Assembly (NCBI RefSeq): GCF_964204645.1
Contig: NC_134031.1
Span: 6,865,001-6,929,000, forward strand
Reading direction: 5' to 3'
Source: Tubulanus polymorphus
Taxonomy: Eukaryota; Nemertea; Palaeonemertea; Tubulaniformes; Tubulanidae
Length of the DNA stretch: 64,000 nucleotides
This document shows positions 21,101 to 28,954 of this stretch, one piece after another. A model generated the notes under the pieces. The model was not told where the DNA came from, did no database searches, and saw only the letters and a program-made list of their open reading frames with translations. The position numbers were made by a program, and so were the translations under genes. The first letter of the stretch is position 1, and each line of letters opens with the position of its first letter.

Positions 21101-22325
21101 ACCAGAATGGCACTCAAACTCGCTCGCTGGGCATTAATACTGGCCCTTTTCAAAGTTTGTGCCCTTTTTTCACTGTGCTGTAGTCACTGTTTGGCCCTGG
21201 ATCTGCGCCTGAATGCAAACAATCATTAATATGTTCCTATCATCAAGGTAGGCATCTATAAGAGCTGGTTTTGCATCTGAACTCGCTGTAATCATTTAAC
21301 CAACTTGTTATCAGTACAGGGCCCAGTTTCACGAAAAAGTTTAAGCCTAAAAAGGTTAAGTTTGAATTGTTGTTGTCCTCATTGAAAATATGAAGTAACC
21401 TACAGCAATTAGGCCTAGGCCTACACCAAAAATTTCAGTTAAACTTTTTTTGTGAAACTGGGCCCAGAGCTAACATTATGCTGAATGCAACAATGTACTG
21501 TAAACTATCATTGTCAAATTATTTTCATATCTAGAAACTTTTTTTCATGATCAAAAAATAAATACCAGTCCTTAGTAGTAAATTGCAAAAAGAATGGAAT
21601 TGTCTGACTGTGACAGTAATCAATTCTCACTGCGCTCAGTAACAATATATTGAATGCAACAATGCAAACAATCAATAAAGGATAGGCCTATCATCGATGC
21701 ATGTGAACTCGACATAATCATTTAACCAACTTTTTCTCAGTGCAGAGCCAATATCATATGTTGAATGCAACAATGCACCGGTACCATAAACTATCATTGT
21801 TAAATCATTTGTATATCTAGGCTACATTAAAATTTTTTTCATGATCAACAAATAACTACCAGCCCTTAGAACCAGTAAATCGCAAACTAACTGACAGTTA
21901 GGCCTAATCAATTTTCACTGCGCTCAGTAACAATAGTTGAATGCAACAATGCAAACAATCAATGAAGGATAGGCCTATCATCAATGCAAGCATCTTTTCA
22001 GAACTGGTTTTGCAACTGAACTCGCTATTATCATTTAACCAACTTTTTATCAGTGCAGAGCCAACATTTTATGATAAAATGCAACAATGTAAACACTTGA
22101 TCTGGCAAGCATAGGCATCCATTCTTCAACAACAGGGATCTCCGACTCTATAAAAATCTGCACTGTTACCTTTTTGCACCAATAACAACACCAATCAATT
22201 GAAATTTGTCCACGCAGATTATCATTATCATTATGACGGTACCTAGACTGAAGAGAATCTAGGTCACAACGCAACAACATGACTTCCGCCATCCCCGATC
22301 TTTTAAATGTCATAGTGGAATACAT
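7446..22325 (-). CDS. Large C2H2 zinc-finger protein, about 11 coding exons, all introns phase 1
   Basis: Joining 11 exons (22325-22097, 20040-20023, 19556-19524, 19416-19306, 19128-19015, 16939-16820, 14446-13871, 13622-13356, 11804-11052, 10444-9881, 9175-7446) gives one open frame of about 1504 residues. It has about 22 C2H2 fingers in four exons, split 4, 3, 4 and about 11, with acidic and Ser-rich linkers, nuclear-signal-like basic runs and several Lys-x-Glu-Pro motifs. A nuclear DNA-binding regulator is the natural reading. No BTB, KRAB or ZAD domain is seen. Every intron is phase 1. The fingers at 14.4 and 10.4 kb are duplicates. It could instead be two tandem genes or a set of alternative transcripts: the model rests on splice signals and phase only. 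I do not recognise an orthologue. Confidence 0.75.
9176..9880 (-). other. Zinc-finger gene intron 10
   Basis: Phase-1 intron. Most of it is one copy of a 380-400 bp dispersed repeat (9438-9818). Confidence 0.7.
9438..9818. repeat. Dispersed repeat 'gggtccct..ggagttt', copy 1
   Basis: Begins 'cagggtccctacagatcagt' and ends in 'ggaatcaaggcgtcataggg'. The same sequence is found at 16058-16462 in this orientation and at 42136-42540 and 62988-63405 inverted. The copies are diverged and non-coding. Confidence 0.8.
9881..10444 (-). CDS. Zinc-finger gene exon 10: four C2H2 fingers
   Basis: Acceptor TTTTGTAG before 10444 and donor AACG|GTAAGG after 9881, phase 1 both sides, 564 bases. Fingers: 'CKFCLMTFATLKLLRVHMSDH', 'CEFCDKMFAKKDILINHRRVH', 'CTICHKRFTQLSILFNHSRLH' and 'CQHCGLSFAQNGTLKKH', the last three joined by canonical TGERPY linkers. 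It is a direct paralogue of the exon at 13871-14446: the third finger is nearly identical ('KRFTQLSILFNH.RLHTGER'). Confidence 0.88.
10445..11051 (-). other. Zinc-finger gene intron 9
   Basis: Phase-1 intron, half of it occupied by a TTAA-ended MITE copy at 10649-10953. Confidence 0.7.
10649..10953 (+). mobile_element. MITE family A (TTAACCCTTTCAGTGC ends), copy 1
   Basis: Starts 'ttaaccctttcagtgcgtct' and ends in 'gcactgaaagcattaa', a degraded inverse of the start. The interior has several 'ctgcggtgta' palindromic steps. Termini beginning TTAACCC suggest a piggyBac-derived non-autonomous element, which is an inference. Seven copies are in this window. Confidence 0.75.
11052..11804 (-). CDS. 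Zinc-finger gene exon 9: three C2H2 fingers plus linker
   Basis: Acceptor TTCGTAG before 11804 and donor GAAG|GTATGC after 11052, phase 1 both sides, 753 bases. Fingers: 'CEHCGKYFFNSRMLRQHRKSH', 'CWICSKIFDVQAQLDEHMISSH' and 'CPHCKATFSGHTQLINH'. Then come a poly-Ala run, a basic nuclear-signal-like stretch ('SRKRKKEKLPKK') and 'NSLLQQTIAASSQIFSAL', which repeats the motif of the small exon at 16820-16939. A second basic patch 'VKRRK' lies near the end. Confidence 0.87.
11805..13355 (-). other. Zinc-finger gene intron 8
   Basis: Phase-1 intron. It contains a partial MITE family A copy at about 12990-13145. GC-richer sequence at about 12330-12460 could be regulatory, but I see no first exon there that joins in frame to 11804. 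Confidence 0.55.
12990..13145 (-). mobile_element. MITE family A, truncated copy
   Basis: Shares 'gaaagatggca', 'tcaaacat', 'aatattagtaacta', 'attcaacacactggggtggaa' and the end 'gtcagcccagaaag' with the full copies, but lacks the outer left part. Confidence 0.6.
13356..13622 (-). CDS. Zinc-finger gene exon 8: acidic linker exon
   Basis: Acceptor TTTCTAG before 13622 and donor CCAG|GTACGA after 13356, phase 1 both sides, 267 bases. It has no finger. The product is strongly acidic ('EKDEADDDENDDLDVL', 'VEVDDEGDDPSAE') with a Lys-x-Glu-Pro motif ('SVKMEP') and a Ser-rich end ('RSKSSNSLSNSA'). If the donor is not used, the frame ends at 13297. Confidence 0.8.
13871..14446 (-). CDS. Zinc-finger gene exon 7: four C2H2 fingers
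   Basis: Acceptor ATTTGTAG before 14446 and donor ACGG|GTGAGT after 13871, phase 1 both sides, 576 bases. Fingers: 'CSICAASFNEKTSLEAHMRTQH', 'CDICGRLFYKREVLVNHRRIH', 'CKYCEKRFTQLSILFNHTRLH' and 'CVHCGQGFAQNSTLKKH', with TGEKPY/TGERPY linkers. The array is followed by a Gln- and basic-rich tail and 'VIKMEP', another candidate SUMO site. The donor is close to consensus. Confidence 0.88.
14972..15160. repeat. Long imperfect hairpin
   Basis: 'aagtcttcatttactcat' at the left is complementary to 'atgagaaaatgaagactt' at the right. The inner arms also pair ('tctaacaatatgtttc' and 'catgcctac' against their complements). Looks like a foldback element or MITE. Confidence 0.6.
16058..16462. repeat. Dispersed repeat 'gggtccct..ggagttt', copy 2
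   Basis: Same orientation and layout as 9438-9818, from 'cagggtccctagagacc' to 'ggaatcaaggagtcgtaggg'. Confidence 0.8.
16820..16939 (-). CDS. Zinc-finger gene exon 6 (SLL.QTIAAS motif)
   Basis: Acceptor ATTCACAG before 16939 and donor CAAG|GTATGT after 16820, phase 1 both sides, 120 bases. It encodes 'SLLRQTIAASNEMFSTLKQ', which is repeated as 'SLLQQTIAASSQIFSALSK' inside exon 9. This is evidence both that the exon is real and that the region was duplicated. Confidence 0.82.
17446..17458 (-). CDS. Candidate alternative first exon of the zinc-finger gene
   Basis: ATG at 17458-17456 starts 'MTLN' and is followed by a strong donor AATG|GTAAGC in phase 1. Joined to the exon at 16939 it gives MTLN-E-KNKLSADD in frame. 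It would yield a protein starting with the QTIAAS motif and lacking the N-terminal exons. Splice signal and phase are visible; use as a start is inferred. Confidence 0.35.
18003..18110. repeat. Dispersed-element-like sequence
   Basis: 'caattcaatactttattgatc' followed by AT-rich sequence resembles the 3' ends of dispersed elements in invertebrate genomes. No second copy is seen here, so the call is tentative. Confidence 0.3.
18720..18912. mobile_element. MITE-like repeat family H, copy 1
   Basis: Flanked by 'ttgtttctcatttc' and 'gagaaacgaggtatc', inverse of each other, and about 190 bases long. A close copy is at 60030-60225 and a fragment at 56985-57062. Shared interior: 'ggtcgcctat', 'atcatgatcaag', 'agctatagaaatgaactg', 'tttacaaaatgaccc'. 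Confidence 0.75.
19015..19128 (-). CDS. Zinc-finger gene exon 5
   Basis: Acceptor TTTTGTAG before 19128 and donor GCCG|GTAAAT after 19015, phase 1 both sides, 114 bases. It encodes 'TPVLNRLLGLPSLPPSAKLL', a Leu/Pro-rich stretch with no recognised domain. Confidence 0.75.
19306..19416 (-). CDS. Zinc-finger gene exon 4 (candidate SUMO motif)
   Basis: Acceptor GATTTCAG before 19416 and donor CTCG|GTAACT after 19306, phase 1 both sides, 111 bases. It encodes 'CDIKQEPTDGKEDVNDDREE': a Lys-x-Glu-Pro motif followed by an acidic stretch. Confidence 0.75.
19524..19556 (-). CDS. Zinc-finger gene exon 3 (33 bases)
   Basis: Acceptor TTCTTGCAG before 19556 and donor GAAG|GTACGA after 19524, phase 1 both sides. 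Encodes 'DSVTTMATKAE'. The internal ATG in this exon could serve as a start for a shorter form. Confidence 0.6.
19557..20022 (-). other. Zinc-finger gene intron 2
   Basis: Phase-1 intron of 466 bases. I see nothing in it beyond short imperfect repeats ('ggtccctagt' duplicated near 19730-19750). Confidence 0.55.
20023..20040 (-). CDS. Candidate 18-base microexon (exon 2)
   Basis: Acceptor TTTTTTCAAG before 20040 and donor CCG|GTTAGT after 20023, phase 1 on both sides, encoding 'VDKPS'. The acceptor ends in AAG, which is less common. The support is the exact phase match with all neighbours. Confidence 0.45.
20163..20490. repeat. Tandem repeat, unit about 147 bases, 2.3 copies
   Basis: Units start at about 20163, 20310 and 20454 with 'gatgatgtag' and share 'ttatgaaataggcctatatc' and 'attttgaaac'. 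Confidence 0.85.
21319..21465. mobile_element. Foldback element with gggcccagtttcac ends
   Basis: Starts 'gggcccagtttcac' and ends with its exact inverse 'gtgaaactgggccc'. A related copy is at 57142-57275. It is about 147 bases long and non-coding. Confidence 0.75.
21480..22085. repeat. Tandem repeat, unit about 280 bases
   Basis: 'tgaatgcaacaatg' recurs at about 21481, 21651, 21760, 21936 and 22079, alternating between two contexts with a period of about 280. Degenerate copies of both contexts lie at 20572 and 20742. Other shared pieces: 'actgcgctcagtaacaata', 'aggataggcctatcatc', 'taaccaactttt'. Confidence 0.8.
22097..22325 (-). CDS. Zinc-finger gene candidate first coding exon
   Basis: Two in-frame starts are possible. 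The ATG at 22325 has a poor context; the ATG at 22292 (GGGATGGCGGAAG) has purine at -3 and G at +4. From the latter it reads 'MAEVMLLRCDLDSLQSRY..' then 'ISIDWCCYWCKKVTVQIFIE'. The donor TCAA|GTGTTT at 22097 is weak but gives phase 1, as all later exons require. A stronger donor AAG|GTAACA inside the exon gives phase 0, which does not fit. I do not recognise the domain; a Cys-rich N-terminal module is possible. Confidence 0.5.
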
Positions 22326-22783
22326 TACAACAATATAGGTAGAACAGAAAAATGATGAAATACCGATCCTATTTCAGGCTCTAGCCTATGTCTGAGAACC
22401 TACCCCTACCTGAAACGATATTCAACACATTCTACGCCCCTTCTTGCCGATTTGACGCGGAATTATCGATCGAATGCTGCAATCATGGCAACAATGTTAC
22501 TGTGCTGTTAAGTGTTAGGTAGCGACAACAACACTGCAAAACATTACTATACCACTGCGCCATCTATCGGGTATTTACTTAACCAAATTCAAATGGCTTT
22601 ATTGCTGTCTTCAACTGGATACAAATCATCATTCTATTATTCTATGTATAAATATGTTTCAGAAAAATCCTCGTATCGTGAATTGTTTTAGTATTTCTGA
22701 GTATTTTACTCCTTTTCACGCTGACATTACAGATGGCCCAGTTCCCTATTTTCTCAATACGCGGCGCCATTGAGAAAGTCAAA
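22326..22783. promoter_or_regulatory. Candidate divergent promoter
   Basis: This 458-base gap separates the zinc-finger gene start on the minus strand from an ATGGCG start on the plus strand. Both sides have ATGGCG-type start motifs (AAAATGGCG at 22782-22790 plus; ATGGCGGAAG ending near 22283 minus), which resemble YY1/ETS-like promoter-proximal motifs. No TATA box is obvious. Promoter status is inferred from layout. Confidence 0.4.
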
Positions 22784-22800
22784 ATGGCGTCGAGCCAAAG
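22784..22800 (+). CDS. TNK2: Candidate first coding exon of the ACK1/TNK2 gene
   Basis: ATGGCGTCGAGCCAAAG is followed by GTATGG, a good donor, in phase 2. The acceptor at 31368 begins with one base that completes AGG. The joined frame reads [17 protein letters not shown] with no stop. The in-frame join has a one-in-three chance of arising by accident, so support is moderate. The intron would be 8.6 kb. Confidence 0.35.
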
Positions 22801-22809
22801 GTATGGAAT

Positions 22810-22915
22810 TTCTTAGAAAAAATAGGAAATAATTTGTTTGCGGATGGTAATTACGATCGTGAACGTTACGTATTCGATACGCCAGTTTCATGGATTTTTA
22901 CACATAATAAGAAAG
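22810..22915 (+). other. Protein-like open stretch, status unclear
   Basis: In the frame one base off from the ATG at 22784 the sequence reads 'WNFLEKIGNNLFADGNYDRE' and then 'YVFDTPVSWIFTHNKK', ending at a consensus-like donor AAAG|GTGAGT. The composition looks coding, but this frame has no ATG after the preceding stop. Either a one-base indel separates it from MASSQ, or it is chance. I do not recognise the protein. Confidence 0.25.
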
Positions 22916-24602
22916 GTGAGTTTCTATGTGTTTTGAATATTCCACCAGTTTCAGATTTTGCGTGAGAATTGGATCATGGATGGATGCCGGATCGGATGGA
23001 TCAGGATCCGGTTGCCGATTCGGCGACCGATCGTTGCCCTTATTGGCGATTAACGATGTATGGTGGGTCGCTGCCTGACGCGGATTTGGAAAATTTGTGA
23101 GCTCTTGTGCAGTAACTACACTGAGCTGCACAATTAGATCGTGAGCCAGATATGGCTTTGCCTTTTAGTAACTCAAAAAAGCCTTGTAGGCTAGTTTTTG
23201 ACAATCGAAGCCTCTGTCTCTGACTGACTCTGCCCTGCCTGGCGGCCTGGCTGGTCAGTTTCACAAAGTGACTGGTTTTGTACCTAACCTGACAATAAAC
23301 CAGTGGCGTTGGAACTGCAGGGGTGAAAGTCGCGGGAATAATTTACTAACTGATATTTTTTCTCTTTGAATACCAATGTTTTTGACAAGAAGTCAAAATT
23401 GAAGTATATTCGCCGCGGCAATCTATTATTAGAACCTATCAAAAGTCAGCTATCGGCTGCGGCAATCAAATATTGCCCATCCAACCTAAAATTCTTAGTA
23501 GCATATAGCACGGCATTGTTACCGAAACTGCAGCAGTTAGACCGATTTCACCCCATCGTTGAAAGTATGCGGGTAGCTTGGCGAAAACCTAAAACTCCTT
23601 CACTGTCAGCATAGGCATGAATATATCCCCTTACGCTACAGGGCCTACACATGAGACATGTTTGTTTTCGGAATGGACCAGGGTATAGCTGTCAATTCCT
23701 CGCCACTCGCAGCTCAGTTACTCAGACTTTTTTCGACAATTTAGATCAGCAGAAGCTTTAGCCTACTGAACATCTACTTCAATTGAACAATGCCTATTAC
23801 ACTTACTCTACTATTATATACTGCCTAGAATTATAAGGTATTAATCGAGCTAAGTCATTCGTATTCACCGTTTAAATGCACGCTTTGTTAATTTCATGAT
23901 TTGATTACATAAACATTACTGCCAAGTGCCTCTCTAATTGGGGGCTAATTTCTAGGTCTAACGGCTTCTAAACATCGGCTTTGTGCCCTGGCATTCGGGC
24001 CAATTGGATTAGGCCGGCGTTAGTCTATGAGGGGCTTCTTAAGTTTAATTAGTGTACTGGTGTCCTGTCACGCTGTGTGGTTTAACTCGCTCAGGCCTAG
24101 ATATCTGCAATGTCTATTGAATGGGAAGTGTGCCAGTCATGTGTTTAGTGTCAATGCATTGTTGTATATATATTTTGTGTTTAAAAGGGCAGCCTGTGTA
24201 TATTTTTATTCAGCGGAGCACTTGTACACAGGGACCCAGATTAATTGTTTTGAGAGTTTGTTTGAATGATAGGACTTGTTTATTGTAGGAAGTTTGTAAG
24301 TGAATGAATAGACAGTGTCACTAGTTCAACCCCAGTGAAGTAACTGTTCCCTTTTAATGTGAACATATCAGTGTACTAACAAATAGGTTCTTAAAGACCT
24401 AAGAAGGTTGTTAAAGTAGCTCCCATCTTGAGCAGGACGGGCTTCCCATTTTTAAGGAGATTTACTTTCATTATTAGCACGGGCCTAAATCTGTGGTTGG
24501 AATTGGATACCCCTGGTTAAGGATAATTTTATTTTACCATTTAAAAATTGTAATCTTAGTAACGACATCGATACAATGGTTTAAACTAGAAATATTTTCG
24601 TA

Positions 24603-24605
<3 letters not shown>

Positions 24606-24651
<46 letters not shown>
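24606..24651. repeat. (AT)n microsatellite
   Basis: About 23 uninterrupted AT units. Confidence 0.95.
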
Positions 24652-24653
<2 letters not shown>

Positions 24654-25141
24654 CTCATTACAAAATACAAGAGAGCCGGTTCAGCGTTAGTTTAGACCTT
24701 AGTAACGTATGTCTAGGGTTGGTTCTACTCGAGTAAGAAATTGGGAACGTAATTTTGTGGATCAAGGGTTTTACGTTTTATTTCGACGATATTTTTTTTT
24801 TCTTTCGAAAAACTCGCGTATATACACGTTAGAAACAGTTCGACGAAGAGGCTTGTTTACGGCAATATGGTTTCGATTATTAGCTGATTATTTCGTTTCC
24901 AGTCTTCGATGCAGTTTTCTTATTCGGTTTCAATCATTCTCGGGCACCGGACACGATTAGCTTTAGAAACAATTTATAGGAATAAATAGCTACATTTCAA
25001 CAACTTTTCAAATGAAAAAAAGGTCGGTATTGTTTGTTTCGTTCCTTTTTATTGATCGTAGTAGAGTTCAGTTTTGCACGGTGGGAACTGATTTCTGTCA
25101 TGGAAAACACAGGGAATTTGGTTTAACTAGAAAACACTACA

Positions 25142-25156
25142 CCCCCCCCCCCCCCC
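25142..25156. repeat. Poly-C tract
   Basis: About 15 consecutive C. Similar runs occur at 1167-1179, 32675-32690 and 45361-45375. Confidence 0.9.
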
Positions 25157-25265
25157 GAATTGTTTTTCATTCACAAATTGAATGTTCTCTATCTCATCTG
25201 TCATCTGAACATTACAACTCTAGATCATGATTGATTGATAGAACACTATATCCGTGTTGACCCGA

Positions 25266-25625
25266 TGTAGAGAGAATCCCTGAATGATAAGGGAAAAGTC
25301 CGAAAATGTAACTTTGAGATAGTAGTTTATTCAACGTTTCGACTATATCCTAATAGTCATCTTCAGGAATAATAAGATACAACAAAAATTATGAGATATG
25401 AATACAATCCATAGACAAGGAGACTAATTCAAGTAATTCAAGTATCATCTCTGATTACTTTCTCTTTGTCTATGGATTGTATATATATATATATCATAAT
25501 TTTTGTAGGCCCTATCTCATTATTCCTGAAGATAACAATTAGGATATAGGCGAAACGTAGAATAAACTACTATCTCAAAGTTACATTTTCGGACTTTTTC
25601 CTTATCATTGTGGGATTCTCTTTAC
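25266..25625. repeat. Long hairpin (two inverted copies of one element)
   Basis: The left arm (about 25266-25422) and right arm (about 25465-25625) are inverted copies. Both hold 'cctgaagat..' then a stem then 'gaaac', a hammerhead-like core: minus strand 25366-25336 and plus strand 25526-25556. 'gtagtttattcaacgtttcg' in the left arm is mirrored in the right. An AT run lies near the loop. Confidence 0.8.
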
Positions 25626-28149
25626 AACTCTAGAATCTTTGTTTCATGCGGTTTAAGGTTAAATTCCGATAAGAATATATCAGCTGAAGGTATTAGACCT
25701 GACTACCGCTACTATTTAAGAGTAGTTACTACTCTCGTGAGAGCTCAATTACTTCTATCGAAATATAGGCCTATGCTGAAAATCATAATAGTTTCTAGTT
25801 CATTTTCAATGAAACTACTACTTTATATGTCAAAGTATAGTGAAACCTGAAGCCTGCTACGAAACTATTAAATAGTTAGGGCTGGGTTTCATAGATCTGG
25901 AAGTAGAATAATCCGTGCGAACATTTTGAAATTTGGCAGTTATAACCACGGTTTCTCATTGTTACTATGGTTGGTTGTCACCCAGATTGAAGATTTACGC
26001 CTAGGGCTTACTTTGATACCCGGTCTATAAAACCAGGTCCACGGGTCTACGAAGGTCGAAATGTTTTAAGCGAATTAGCTTATTACTCGGATCTGTCGAG
26101 ATAGGCTAATTAAAAACTACTCTCTGGTCTTTCCTGTAGACGTTCATCGGAACATGGGGAAAGTTCACCCGAAAAACCCAGGGCCCATTTTGAGACTGGT
26201 ATTAACTTAATGAATTGAGTTAACACCACTGTATAAAATCAGGCCCAGGGAGTTGGGAAGTAGATGGATTGTGGTCGCTCTGTTTTGTTGTGGTGCATTT
26301 CGATCGAGTATATTTATGAAAATATGCAATAATATTTAGAATAAACAGAACTTGAAGGAAAAAATCATCTAGGCTATATTGACATCCATAAATAGGCCTC
26401 CCTTCGATATGATCTTACCACCTCAAGCGTACCGGGTATACTTCAAACTATAGCAGACGATCAAGTTCTACTTCGTTCTACGAAATGAGAAAAAAAGAAA
26501 TGACTATTTTAATTCATCGATTTTCGATTAAACGCATTAACGACGACTCGGTTTCTGCGGAGAAATCGAGTTACAAATAAGAGAAAGACTATCCATACAT
26601 TAGAGAGAGAAAGAGAGATTTGTAAATATAGATAATAGCTATATAGTGCTTCTGTTCGGAAAGGTGTTGACATTTCGTTTGTATTGTCGTTTCATAACTA
26701 GGGAAAAATAGAGACCAATTTTAGATTTCAGTCTAGACTTGTTTTTTTCGGTTTATATAAAAACAACCAGGGGTTAGTTTTAGTAGAAACGACCAGGGGT
26801 TATCCCCCGAGGCTCTGGTTTTGGGTGTTTTTAATAGGCCTATATTGTTGTAATAATGGTAAAAACAGCGACAGATGGATCGCGCTCAGTGTTTCTGGCA
26901 AGATTGACTCATTTCATACTCTCGACACATTACGAACTGATATCTCGGTCCTGTTGAGCATTAAATTTACATAATTCATGATTTGTGAATAATCGGGCTG
27001 GAACTAGGGCTGAAATTATCCATTTACGTGGAAGGGAGTTTCAGAACAGATGTTTAGACCGTCCTATTATATAAGGTTATTGTTGTTACTTCCAAATGAA
27101 TTTCTAACCCGCGATCGCGGCCCAGCTTATGTCGACCCAGCTTATGTCGACTGCGCTCCGATTCCTAACAACTGAGGCCGACTAGCGGGTTATGAGATCC
27201 TCTCAGTTGCTTCCCCGCTTATGTCGGTTACCATCACTGGTGACTGAACCGACCGCAGATGGTCATGTGATTAACGTTGTGTGAATTAATTTGAATTATA
27301 GCAAACACGTAGTCGGCCTACTGTAGGCTGAAGTAGAACATGGGTAAAGCCGCATGGCTCGCGATGAGTCGGTATGCATCAGGTTGCCATTCTAATGTTA
27401 GCTTAGCCGCCTTAAATGTCGAGCGGATATGACAGCAACTGGTGGCCTACCGTAGGACGCTAGCCGCCGATAAGCCCAGTAGCGTCGGCAGGTCGCAGAG
27501 GACGTAAGCCAGCCTTGAGGATCTCGGACGTTCAACTTTCAAGTCCGCCATGCAATCTGTTTCATTCCCTTCCAAATTCCTCCTGTGCCTGACAACGTTT
27601 CGATGCTCGGAATCTATTTTTTTGCTACATCGAGCGAAACCAGAGTTTGGTGTTTAGTTATTATTCAAACGGTTTGAATGTGTCATAGTCAAAGGAAGGA
27701 GTGTCCTCTGTACGTGCACGTGTGAATCATACTTCCTGACATACATTTTTATTTAGATTTATCGAAATATTTGATAGAATAGAATAGTAAGTCTGCGGTC
27801 CTCTGGCCTATTACGCACGATATTGCAGTATCTGCAGGGCCGACCTGAGGAGTCACGTTCAGACGGCTTAGTTCATTAGTGAATCATTATAAATATTCTA
27901 TCAGATGCCGGTGACCCAGAATTTGTAATCAATTTGCGGTATCGGAAAGGCATGTGAACGTTGTATGTTCGCAAAAAAAAAATTCGAATAAACGTCCTCT
28001 TTTTTAATCGTTCTGTTCAAAAAGTCTGTGAAAATAGGCTGAAGATGCTGAATCCAGGATGGATCTAGATTCAATCCTGAAATTTGTTAGGCTACGGGAG
28101 AGTTGGCAGCTCTATAAGAATTGATGTCTAGCCCCTTTATCGGAAATAT

Positions 28150-28950
28150 ATAATAATAATAATAATAATGATAATAATTTATTTTCTTATATAGCGCTTA
28201 ACTAAAAATCATAATCTAAGCGCTTTACATTATAGAACATATGCAGCATATTTAAAACAATTAAGTACAACTATAGATAAGAACAATCAGATTTTTTAAA
28301 AAGGTATGTTTTAAGGCAAGCTTTAAAGCCTAGCGCACATCGACACTGCGATTGGAGACAACTAGTTGCCAGGCAGTTTTCGGCGCATGGGAGCAACTGG
28401 CTGGATACAATCAGTTGCTCGAATTTGTCGATGTGAGCGAGCTTACGACTGGTTAGCGTCCATCTATCTCCAGTTCCACCCAGTTGCTCATGTTCTACTT
28501 TTGAGCAACTAGTTGTACTCAGTTGCTCTCATATCCGTCGATGTGAGCGCTCCATAATCAACAACACATGGTTGTAACTGACTAAAACAAAGCTATTTGT
28601 CACGTGACTTGTGATGCCCTCAAGAATATTTGCTAAACCAAATCTCAGTTGCTGTCGATGTGTGCGCTATGGACCTAGCGACCGGCATGAGCCACGCAGT
28701 TGCTGGTTTTTACTAAATTTTCGATGTGCGCGGGGTACTCGCTCACTAGCAACTAGTTGTCTCCAGTCGCTTTGTTGATGTGCGCTAGGCTTAAAAGAGT
28801 CAACCGAGGGACTTTCACGGATGTTGGTCGGAAGAGTATTCCACAAACGAGGAGCACAGTAGCTGAAGGCACGGTCACCGAAAGAACGATTTGAGACAGG
28901 AACAATATATGCAAGCTTTTTGTCGCCACAGAATTGAACGTACTCCAAGG
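28150..28950 (-). mobile_element. 3' fragment of a non-LTR retrotransposon, split by a MITE
   Basis: On the minus strand 28948-28796 encodes 'NRSFGDRAFSYCAPRLWNTL' and 'PTNIRESPSVDSFK', typical of the C-terminal end of LINE reverse-transcriptase proteins. After a 463-base insertion the frame continues with 'ACLKTYLFKK' to a stop. Next come a short untranslated region ('agcgcttagattatg') and a (TTA)n tail at 28150-28172, as in LINE 3' ends. The copy is 5'-truncated and inactive. Confidence 0.8.
28328..28790. mobile_element. 463-bp MITE nested in the LINE fragment
   Basis: Ends are inverted repeats starting GCCTAGCGCACATCGAC, with TTAAA directly repeated outside at 28323-28327 and 28791-28795. 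The interior has many 'caactagttg' steps and folds back on itself. Removing it with one TTAAA restores the LINE frame, which fixes its exact borders. Confidence 0.88.
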
Positions 28951-28954
28951 TGGG

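Larger units (their letters stand above)
20041..22096 (-). other. Zinc-finger gene intron 1
   Basis: Two tandem-repeat blocks (20163-20490, 21480-22085), earlier degenerate copies of the second near 20570-20760, and a palindromic 'gggcccagtttcac' element at 21319-21465. No exon is seen. Confidence 0.6.

Noticed and set aside
22097-22240. Alternative donor AAG|GTAACA inside the first zinc-finger exon
   Set aside because: A good donor by sequence but in phase 0, which would put all downstream exons out of frame.
22801-22816. Intron of 16 bases (GT..AG) between MASSQ and 'KIGNNLF'
   Set aside because: Far below any known spliceosomal intron length; a one-base indel is a better explanation of the frame change.
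23366-23614. Plus-strand frame 'IRRGNLLLEPIKSQL..' ending at 23614
   Set aside because: Has protein-like composition but no ATG and no acceptor in the phase needed to join the 22.9-kb stretch; no recognised family. Left out for lack of support.
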